A stretch of 64,000 nucleotides of DNA from Phaeosaccion multiseriatum (taxonomy: Eukaryota > Ochrophyta, other classes), in NCBI GenBank assembly GCA_965112735.1, contig OZ218965.1:806001-870000 (forward strand). The letters run 5' to 3'. The notes beneath the pieces are model-generated. The model saw only the letters and a program-made list of their open reading frames with translations, had not been told where the DNA came from and ran no database searches. Positions 41,034 to 50,019 of the stretch are shown piece by piece. Made by a program: the position numbers and the translations under genes. Numbering within the stretch: the first letter of the stretch is position 1; each line of letters begins with the position of its first letter.

Positions 41034-41454
41034 AGACCCGTGTCGCGGCTTATGTGCGGCAGACGACACACAAACTAATTTTGTACAACAAAAGAATGCT
41101 GGCTGATGCACCACCTCCGGCGGGCTCAGCAAGCTTGTTGGGTCAGAGTCAGTTGAGTAGTTTCTGTAACGCATCCCGGGTCGTAGCGGTGGGCAAGGGG
41201 AGTGCCCTAAGACCCTCAGAGTCTTTGGTAACGTTATAGTCGCACTGATTGACGCCAATAGCCATTGTCCTTCCTCACTGCAGGACGGACGGCCGGCGAT
41301 GACAAGAACGGACTGACACAATTCGGTCCTTCATTCGGTGAACGAATAAGTGAACGAGTGCGGTGCGTGAGCGAATGAGTGCGTGAGTAAGTGGGTGAGT
41401 GTGCGAGTGAGTGAGTGAGTGAGTGTGTGAGGGGTGAGGGGGAGAGAGAGGGAG

Positions 41455-41904
41455 TCGGCCCCATGCACGCCTGGTGGCCTAGGCCTATGTGGGAAAATTG
41501 CCCGGCCTAGCGAGGGCCGTAGGCCCTCGGTCAATTTATATGCCGCCGCCTAGGCGACCTAGGCGGGCCGGAGGCCCGCGCGGCCTAAGACAGACGCCAG
41601 CCAACTGGCGGACGGTGGCTGGGAGTGCCCAGAGTGCAAAGAGTAGTCAGTTTCATTGCATGGGATTGGAAGTGAGGAGTAGACTTGGTTCGTGTTGTCT
41701 CTTCCGCCTCGCTGGCCCTACGAGGAGTGCAGAGCTACAGGTGTGCTGCTACCCACTGGCTGGGCGGCACCACGCACGCGCCCACGGTCGGAGGCAGTGT
41801 ACCTATATAGGCCGCCTAGGACTGAAAAGTGAGCGGCCTAGAGCGGCCGGAGGCCGAGCGGCCTAGCGGCCTAGAGCAAAACCGCTAGGCGTGCATGGGG
41901 CCGA
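41455..41904. mobile_element. MITE-like element with 18-bp terminal inverted repeats
   Basis: Left end TCGGCCCCATGCACGCCT (41455-41472) is the exact reverse complement of the right end (41887-41904). The flanks share AGGGAG on both sides (6 bp), but they are purine-rich, so the target duplication is weak evidence. Each end carries nested palindromes built from GGCCTAGG and GGCCGGAGGCC. The interior (about 41600-41800) has no convincing coding frame. It sits in the spacer between SDR copies B and C. Confidence 0.75.
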
Positions 41905-42127
41905 AGGGAGGGAGGGGGGAGGGAGTGACAAAGGACCCCATGATGCCATCTGTGCTGCCTAAGAGTAACGAGGGAGTGAGCGAACCGTGGCCATGAAATT
42001 GGAACTGAAACTGGACATTCATTTTCTTCTTTGGCCCAAGGGTACCTAAAGTAAACAACTGTTGTGGATTCTCACCGCTTGAACTTGCGCCCTTGAGCCC
42101 CTTGCTCCAGTATCTCACCTCACGCTG

Positions 42128-43108
42128 ATGACTGAAGCATTGGGATCATTTTCGTTTCTCTCTCGGTCATTGCTGCTTCTTCTTGTGGTGGTGGTTATGG
42201 CCAAGGGGGCCAATTGTCGCCTTGCAATTGTGACGGGCGGTACGCGCGGCATTGGACGTGGCATTGTGGAGAGCTTGATCGAGACGGGAGACTATGATCA
42301 CATCATAGCTTCGTACAATAGCAATCATGAGGCGGCAAAGGCTTTTGTACAAGCTATGGCTGAGGAGAAGGACGCCACCACAAAGATCCACTTGGTCGCT
42401 GGAGACTTGACATTGGAAGCCACGCGGGATGCCATTTTCAAGTGTGTCGACGAGGATTGTGCGGGGTCTAAGTTGGCTGTGGCGGTGCACAACGCCGGCC
42501 TGTACGTCGGTGTCACGAGTGGCGACACAGAAGACGGAGGGAAAGCGGGTCTAACGTTTGGCGATGGCAGTCTCCTGAAAGACGGCAAGCTTCAGACCGA
42601 CACCATGCGGTACTATCAAAAGCTTTACGGAGAAGCCTATATGGACTTGTGCGAGCGCAGCTTGGCGCGGATGCGAACATACGATGCAGCAAACTTTCAA
42701 GGATGTCTCATTGGCATCTCTTCCCCTGGGTGCAACTTGCTTCACCGTCCCGCTCCTGGCTACTCCATGCCTAGTTCGGGTAAGTGCTTGATGGAACATA
42801 CGATGCGTCTGTTTGCCAAAGCGGCGGCCCCGATCGGAGTCAATTGCAATGTCATCATCCCAGGCTTGACCCGGACCGAAGCGTGGGATCGACTTGCCGA
42901 GTCCAGAAGCCCAGGGGATAAGGGGGAAGAGCTATTGAACTTAGCTTCAAAGCGAGTGGCGTACAGGGACTCCGTTGTCGAACCGCACGAGATTGGCGAG
43001 GTCGTGGCCTTCTTGAGCCGTCCAAAGGGTGCAGGGCGCTTCATCACCGGACAGAGCATCAACGTCGACGGCGGATTAGGCCTCCTCGGACCGCCAACAG
43101 GGTACTAG
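42128..43108 (+). CDS. short-chain dehydrogenase/reductase, copy C
   Basis: Single exon, 326 residues. It has VTGGTRGIGRGIVESLIETG, VHNAGLYVGVT, catalytic-type GYSMPSSGKCLMEH (Y-X6-K) and C-terminal FITGQSINVDGGLGLLGP. The N-terminus MTEALGSFSFLSRSLLLLLV is hydrophobic like copy B. Overall it resembles copy A in the catalytic loop (Lys present) and copy B in its N-terminus. The three copies probably arose by duplication; 1.1 kb separates B from C. Confidence 0.9.
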   Translation: MTEALGSFSFLSRSLLLLLVVVVMAKGANCRLAIVTGGTRGIGRGIVESLIETGDYDHIIASYNSNHEAAKAFVQAMAEEKDATTKIHLVAGDLTLEATRDAIFKCVDEDCAGSKLAVAVHNAGLYVGVTSGDTEDGGKAGLTFGDGSLLKDGKLQTDTMRYYQKLYGEAYMDLCERSLARMRTYDAANFQGCLIGISSPGCNLLHRPAPGYSMPSSGKCLMEHTMRLFAKAAAPIGVNCNVIIPGLTRTEAWDRLAESRSPGDKGEELLNLASKRVAYRDSVVEPHEIGEVVAFLSRPKGAGRFITGQSINVDGGLGLLGPPTGY

Positions 43109-43508
43109 AGCCTTGCCTTGTCGCGGCTGTTATGTATTGTTTCGACAGAGAACAGAGAAAAGAAATCACGTGTATGTAGAAGGAGCGAATCGAGGACAGA
43201 GAAAAAAGAAACTTACGTAGAGATACTAAGCCTCCGCACCGTCTACAGGCTTGGGGGAATCATGATGTTTAACACTCAACACTCAAAACGGACGGCGTAG
43301 ATTGTTCGGAAACCCTCCGGGCAGGCTCTGACAGAGGCTGCCTTCGGTCCTCCCTCTCTCCCCCTCCCTGACTAGAATGGACTAGTACCTTCTCAACTAG
43401 AATGGACTAATGCTTAATATCTCGTTGTTAGGTCGGTCGTTCGTGGTTGTAAGTGAATAAGTGAGTGAGTGGTTGTGCGTGAGTGAGTCAGTGAGTGAGT
43501 GCGTGGTC
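43109..43508. other. convergent intergenic region SDR-C / YIPF6
   Basis: 400 bp between two stop codons with no gene supported. It holds a short TGGACTAGTACC-type duplication near 43378-43415 and a GAGT run before 43500. Confidence 0.45.
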
Positions 43509-44004
43509 TTATTGCAAAAGCACCATCCACGCGATGAAGGTGTAGAAGAAGAAGACGGGGTACACGGCGAGTACCTTCCGCTCCGGTACGATGATCTGCT
43601 TGATGAAGATCACGGATGCTGTGGGGTAGGGTACGGTAGGGTAGGGTGGGGTGGGATAGGGTAGGGTAGGGTAGGGTAGGGTATGGTAGGGTAGGGTAGG
43701 GTAGGGTAGGGTAGGGTAGAGTAGGGTAGGGTAGGGTAGGGTAGGGTAGGGTAGGGTAGGGTAGGGTAGGATAGGGTAGAGTAGGGTAGGGTAGGGTATG
43801 GTGGGGTGGGGTGGGGTGGGGTGGGGTAGGGTAGGGTAGGGTAAGGTAGGGTGGGGTAATGTGGGGTGGAGTGTAGAAGGAAAGAGCGAAGGGGCGCGGG
43901 ATATGAGAAAGTGGTTTTCTGCTTCAAGTGGGCCAGGAGCAGACACAGATAGACGGAGAGAGAGGGAGAGAAAGAGAGAAAAGACAAGAGAAAGAGATAG
44001 AGAG

Positions 44005-44062
<58 letters not shown>

Positions 44063-46447
44063 AGAGAGAGAGATGCCGGTACTTCCCATTCCCTGTATAT
44101 TCGCACCTCTTGTGGACCACACAAAGCCCAGCACCACCATGATGAGGCGCACGATGAAGATGCTCCCGAGAAATAACTTGACGACGACAAGCACGGCGGC
44201 GGCCACCACGAGGGGAAACACTGAGTAGCCCAGGATGCACACACTTTGGAAGAAACTGGTGTTGGTATGTGTTGGTATGTGTTGGTGTTTGTGCGCGTGT
44301 GTGCGTGCGCATGCGCATGCGTGTGTGTGCGTGTTTGTATGTGTTGGTGTGTATGTGTGTGTAGGTGTGTGTATGTATGTGTGTATAGGGGTAGGTATAT
44401 GTGTGTAGAGAATCGGACACCGGAGGGAGGCGGTGGTTGGGGGGGGGGGCGCGAGGAAGAAAGTTCGGGATGGCAAAGGAGTTAAGTCAGAAGGGGGGCA
44501 CTTGGGTCGGTGGATGGTGAGCAGGGCCAAAGGCCCAAGTCAAGATGCAGGCACTCAGGCAGGTACTGAGGTAGGTGAGTGGTGAGGGTATACTCAGGTA
44601 GGTCGGTGGTGAGGACCAAAGGCTCAGGGTTGCTTGCTCGGGGATCGGCACAGAGAACGCATCACTCGTAGGGTATACCTTGTACCTTCCCCATCACTCG
44701 TAGGGTTTACCTTGTACCTTCCCCATCACTCGTAGGGTATACCTTGTATCTTCCCCTCAAGGGGACCTTCCCCTTTGCCTTCTCTCCTCTTTCTCTTTCT
44801 CCCCCCCTCTCCCTCTTTTCCCTCCCCCTCCCTCTCCCCCTCTCTCCTCCCCCCCCATTTTCTCCCCCCCTCTCTCCCTCTTTCTCTCTTGCTCTATCTC
44901 TCCCTCCCTCCCTCCCTCCCTCCCTCCCTCCCCCCCCCCCCCCCCCCCCTCTCTCTCTCTTGGTCGCTTCGTCGCACCTAATTGAGCCCCCGAGGAGCTG
45001 AGCATTGAGAGTGACTATGGCTGCTCCTGCCCACACCACCACAAACACGGCTGCGAACACCAGCGGGCCCTGCCAGCAGATTGGGTGGGCAGATTTTGGT
45101 AGATTGGGTGATTGGGTAGGCGGAATGGGGGGGGGGGGAGGAAAGGGATCATCAGTCAAAAGAAAGGGTGTGAGGGGGTGAGATGGATCGGTCTGGGAGC
45201 ACCTACAACGTAATGTCAATCAAGCCTTCCCCATATGCCCGGACCCCCCTCCGCCGCCTGCTTCAGAAGGGCGGGGGGTACACCAATCAATCAGACGGGC
45301 GGGGGGTACACCAGACCACATCAGACAAGACTCTATACTGAGCTACCACTCTACTGAGCTACTGCTCTACTCAATGCTTAGCTGTTGCTCTACTCAATCT
45401 TCCCACTGCTCAAGCTCGTGGGGGGGGCATGCCATTGATGAACTGGAAGTGAAACTGGAGCTGCACAACATTGTGAAACTCAAACTGACCTGCGAGGCCG
45501 GCGCGGTGGTGGATAGGATGATGGAGAGGGTGAGACACACCATCAGGGGCCCCCACAAATCCCATTCCTTCAGCTTCCGCAGCACATCTTCCTGGTCTGT
45601 GGGGAGGAGCACGATTTTTAATTTCGAGGCCACCTGTTTGACGTCACGCATCTGCAGGGAGGGGTGGGTTGCAGGTGTTATGTGGCACCGGAGAAGGGCG
45701 AGGAGGGAGAGAGGAGGGTGGTGAGACAGAGGGGAGAAAGAAACCATGCCTGAAGTTGGGCAGAGAGAGAGAGGAGAGGTTTGGAGGGATGGACGGATTG
45801 ATTGATCCAGAGGGGCACATGGGTAAGAAGGCAAGAGGAAAGAGATTGGGGGCGGGGAGCTCGAGGAGCGGACAAGTCCGGGCGCGGATGGCGGAAAGAT
45901 GAAAGTGAGTGAGTGAGTGAGTGAGTGAGTGAGTGAGTGAGTGAGTGAGTGAGTGAATGAGAGAGAGAGAGAGAGACGCCCCTTCCACGCCTACAGAGCC
46001 TTCCAAAGGTACCACGTAACGCCATATGCGGAGCATGGCACTTACAATGGTTTCCGACACGGGCTCGTCCAGTGTGTTGCTTCCGTAGCCAGGCCGGGGT
46101 ACGCCTGTTCAAGCGCGGAGAGACACGCACACAGAAGGAAATGAGACAGACGGAGAGAAAAATTGAAACGGGGAAGAGGAATCAATGCCTCAGCTGGTAG
46201 TGAGGCGAGAGGGTGAAGCTCCACAGCACCCTCGCAAACTCGAGCTGTGTTACAGCTGTAGACGTTCGATCGCAATCGTAATTCCACAGAGCGTTCGTTC
46301 CGGCTCTCTTCCCAACATCCCCTCGTCTCTTCCTTCTCTACGCCCCCTGAGGCTTCCATAGCACGATGCGCACAGTCTGCTTCGAGCGCAGTTCCTGGCA
46401 CCCATGATTTACTTACCCACAGGCTCCATGCTCCCCATTGGGTCCAT
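43509..46447 (-). CDS. YIPF6: YIPF6-like Yip1-domain Golgi membrane protein
   Basis: Multi-pass protein of the Yip1/YIPF family, found in Golgi and ER-Golgi membranes and linked to Rab GTPases. Six exons in phase: 46417-46447, 46046-46104, 45490-45651, 44978-45069, 44107-44255, 43509-43618; 200 residues. It begins MDPMGSMEPVGVPRPGYGSN, TLDEPVSETI. Then come LKEWDLWGPLMVCLTLSIIL, VVWAGAAIVTLNAQLLGGSI, SFFQSVCILGYSVFPLVVAA and LAVYPVFFFYTFIAWMVLLQ. These match human YIPF6 in order (DWDLWGPLILCVTL, TLNSKLLGGNISFFQSLCVL, LAVYPVFLFYFVISWM). Five hydrophobic segments are visible. Length is slightly below the animal protein because the N-terminus is short. Head-to-head with the amidohydrolase. Confidence 0.94.
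43621..43872 (+). repeat. (GTAGG)n pentamer tract in YIPF6 intron 5
   Basis: About 50 units of GGGTA with GGGGT and GGATA variants, adjacent to the acceptor of exon 6. The sense strand reads CCCTA. Confidence 0.9.
44010..44060 (+). repeat. (CA)n tract in YIPF6 intron 5
   Basis: Near-pure CA dinucleotide. Confidence 0.9.
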
Positions 46448-46764
46448 TGTGGAGGTCTCCCTACCCTGGCCCAACCCACCCCCTCTCCTCCCTGCCGCGC
46501 TGCTCTAGCGCTGTTGCTTCTTTTGTTGCCGCCGCCGTCACCGCTGCCGAAACTACTACTTATGCCGCTGCTGTGACCAAGAAGGGTAGGTTTATTGACC
46601 GAGAAGGCTCTCGAGAAGGGGCGGGCGGCGGGGTGGCCGGGCGCGGTGGGCGAAGTGACAGATGGCGATGGATGCCCAACACGCGCACCAAGTTCCTCGA
46701 CAATCCAATTCTTCCTTCTTCCTTCTTTCCTCCCCCCATTATCGATGGGCAGAGGGCTTGAGTG
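46448..46764. promoter_or_regulatory. shared intergenic region YIPF6 / amidohydrolase
   Basis: 317 bp between divergent start codons; both promoters should lie here. No factor site recognised. Confidence 0.5.
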
Positions 46765-48468
46765 ATGGTTTTACCCCGGCTTCTTGTGCTGCTACTCTCT
46801 GGAAACGTGGCCTCGGCTTTTGTTGCACCACCGGCCGGCATTGTGCTGCGAACTACTCGCTTTCCTGTTCACTCTAGGCTCTTTGACGCGGCTCGAGCCT
46901 CTATCCTTGTCGCCTCCTCCACCCTCAGCATGATCTCGGGAAGTGGAGCGGCCTCGCTGACGACGTCAGGCTCGGGTGTCGCAGCCATCGACAGCCACCT
47001 TCATGTGTGGGGCAATGGAGATGCGCCCTTCCCCTATGCAGAGGGAGGAGAGCCCCCAGCTTCACTCAGGGAGGCCTCGGGCCCGGACACTCTGTTGAGT
47101 CTCATGCACGAGAATTCAGTTCGAGGCGCGCTCATCGTACAGCCTATCAATTACAAGTTCAATCACGAGTGAGTGAATATTTAGGGGGGGGGTGTTGAGT
47201 GTTGAGGGGGCAAACGATCTATTTGAGTGAGTGAATCGTCGTAAGTCCCTGACACTTCCAATAGCGCGATGGTCGACGCAGTGTCCTGTATCGCAGCCCG
47301 AATGCTCCCCTAGCCCAGGAAGAATCCCCCCGTTTTTTTGAACTGACAGATTGCCGCCCCGCGCCCCTCCCTACCCTCCCCCATTGTCCGAAACTCGCTG
47401 CGCCAGCTACGTGCTTGACTGTATCCGTAAGCACCCCGGCCGCTTCAAGGGCATGTGCCTGGCCAACCCCAACCTCCCCGCGGAGGAGGCGTGCAAGGAA
47501 CTGGCGAGACTCCACTCGAAGGTATGGTGTGGTACTAATAATACACTGGATGACGGTTAGCTCCAGGCATATGAGTAATATTCTTATATTACGATCAGAT
47601 CATGTGTGTAGGACAGTGGTAGGAGCACGCCCAACACGGCACGACGCTGGCCTCCCTAGCCTCTCTTACTCGTACCTCTCCTCTCATTCGTACGTGTACG
47701 TTACTTGCCTGTCCTCTTCCCCCTCTTCTCCCTGCCCCACCCTCCTCCCCCCATACACTGCCATCTGGGCGGCTTGCTTGGCAGGGTTTCTGCTCTGTGC
47801 GGTTTAACCCCTACCTGTGGCCAGAAGGAGAGAAGATGAGTGACTCACGGGGCCTGGCAATGTTCCGAGAGTGCGGAAGATTGGGCATGCCTGTCGGGGT
47901 AATGTGCTTCAAAGGGTTCACCCTGCACTCGGCAGACATCACCAAGCTTCTGACGGAGGCCCCCGATACAAAGGTACGGCACATAACAGTATGTATATAT
48001 CCATCCGTACGTACCATGTACATGTATGAATACGTACATCCTTGAAGTACACGTGTACAGCGGATGGCAGCGGATGGTGGCTGGCCCGAGCACGAGGGTC
48101 GATGTTTTGATTGGCGTTGGGCACGGCAGGGTAGGGTCTGTTCAAACTGAGAGGAACACGGACGCTTCTCGCCACAACTCCTTGCTTGGCCCCGTGACGG
48201 ATGAATGCAAAGAGTAAATCAAGTTTCCCTCCCTCCCTCCCTCCCTCCCTCCCTCCCTCCCTCCCTCCCTCCCTTCCTAGGTGATTATTGACCATTTCGG
48301 GTTCTTCCGACAGGGCGAGGAGAACGACGAAGAGGCCTGGACGCAGCTGCTCGACCTCGCCAAGTTCCCTCAGGTACTGTACGAACGGGATGGTGCACCG
48401 AGTGAGGAGCTCTTACTGACATACTCACAACCACGTGGACTCACTCCTCAGTACTCGGTATAGAGTGC

Positions 48469-48504
<36 letters not shown>

Positions 48505-48531
48505 AAGATATAAATAGAAAGATAGATAGAT

Positions 48532-48564
<33 letters not shown>

Positions 48565-48659
48565 TTTCCCTTGCTACCCCACGCACAGGACCACGCGCCT
48601 CTCGGGATATGTATGAATGTATGTATGTATGTATGTATGTATGTATGTATGTATGTATG

Positions 48660-48693
<34 letters not shown>

Positions 48694-49425
48694 TGTATGT
48701 GTGTATGTATGTGTGTATGTATGTATGTATGTATGTATGTACGTATGTGTGTATGTATGTATGTATGTATATGTGTATGTATGTATGTATGTATGTATGT
48801 ATGTATGTCCTATCTGTCTTTCTATCTATCGAAGGAATGCACTTAACATTAGTTTGCGTCTGCGCTTGCGGGCGCTCTGTCTTGGCCTGGTGTCGTGCAG
48901 GTGTACGTGAAACTGTCAGCGCTCTTTCGGGTCTCCGCGACGGGGTTTCCTTTCAGCGACCTCCAAAGTCGAGTGAGTGGTCTCATTGAGGCCTTCGGGG
49001 CACAGAGGCTCATGTGGGGAAGGTGAGTGGAGTGAAGGAAGGAGTGAAGGAAGGAAGGAGGGAAGAAAGGAAGGAAGGAAGGAAGGAAGGAAGGAAGGAA
49101 GGAAGGAAGGAAGGAAGGAAGGAAGGGAGGAAGGAAGGGAGAGAGGGATGTCCCTTACTCACCCAGTCCCCCCCCCCCTCCCCGGCCCACTCCTCCCCTT
49201 CCCCCACCCACCTCAACCCTCTGGTTCTCCGCCCTACGCCATCTGTCTACACACCATAGTGACTTCCCCTTCGTGCAGGAGGCCAGCGGCGGTTACAACG
49301 GCTCCAAAGCGGCCCTTCTGAAACGCCTGATCAAGGAAGGAGAGGAGGAGCATTGGGTCATGCATCGCACCGCGGAGACTCTCTTCGGGCCGTGGGAGGA
49401 TACCCCATCCTCCTCCTCCTCCTAG
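46765..49425 (+). CDS. plastid-targeted amidohydrolase (TIM-barrel, amidohydrolase-2 family)
   Basis: Metal-dependent hydrolase/decarboxylase fold. Exons: 46765-47168, 47407-47521, 47785-47973, 48281-48373, 48901-49022, 49260-49425, in phase; 362 residues. MMVLPRLLVLLLSGNVASAF is a signal peptide ending in ASAF, followed by VAPPAG: the ASAFAP-type bipartite plastid presequence of heterokont algae. Family motifs: IDSHLHVWG (HxH metal site, about residue 77), LIVQPINYKFNHDYVLDCIR, KGMCLANPNL, VRFNPYLWP, VIIDHFG and the C-terminal MWGSDFPFV carrying the catalytic Asp. Ser-rich end. The substrate is unknown; relatives act on dicarboxylate lactones or aromatic acids. Intron 3 and 4 repeats are (CCCT)n before an acceptor and (GTAT)n. 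Confidence 0.92.
48608..48808 (+). repeat. (GTAT)n tract in amidohydrolase intron 4
   Basis: Tetranucleotide GTAT with a few GTGT and GTAC variants. Confidence 0.9.
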
Positions 49426-50019
49426 CTGGGCTCTTCGGGCCATGGGAGACCATGGGATATACTCTCAGCAAAAGTGGAGTGGGTGAGGCGAGAGAAACTC
49501 TCAGCTATTGAGAAATGTTACATAAACTAACGAGAGTGGATGGGGCGCCTGCTCTGCTCTACTCTCCCCCCTTTGGGCACCTTACTCTTTATTTTTTATT
49601 TTTTTAATTTAAAATTAATTTAATGCTATTATTTTGTACATGCCATGCGTCGGCCGTGCTGAACAACAAAACGTCGTGCACACACGTGCACGCTTCCTAA
49701 GGTCACTTCACTTCTTTCCAACAGAAAAAAAAAAGTCGTGCCGCAAAAAAGCCTCCGCAGTGAATACGGCGGTGAGGATGGCAGCGGATGGATGGATGAT
49801 GCAGGAGGAGCGAGCGCCGCCTACAATGGTCCGCCCATCGTTCTCCCTCCCTCCCGCCGGGGCAGGCCTAGTGCCTGGTGTCAGCCCATACGCAGCCACA
49901 CTCATTCTCCCTCTCCCTTCTCCTACTCAAAGGGCCAGATCGAGTGCCCTGCTGCTGTATCACCAACTGCCACCGCTGCTGCTGCTGTTGCTGCTAATGT
50001 ACAACCAGCTGTTGCATCA
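49426..50019. other. convergent intergenic region amidohydrolase / lipoyl synthase
   Basis: No gene supported. An AT-only patch (49588-49635, TTTATTTTTTATTTTTTTAA and following) stands out in otherwise GC-rich DNA and may serve 3'-end formation. GATGGCAGCGGATGG is at 49777-49791 and GTATCACCAACT at 49957-49968. Confidence 0.5.

Noticed and set aside
43621-43872. Chromosome end or telomere
   Set aside because: The pentamer array is short, lies within the YIPF6 intron, and coding exons flank it on both sides.
48571-48989. MYVCMYVC open frames
   Set aside because: GTAT repeat in an amidohydrolase intron.
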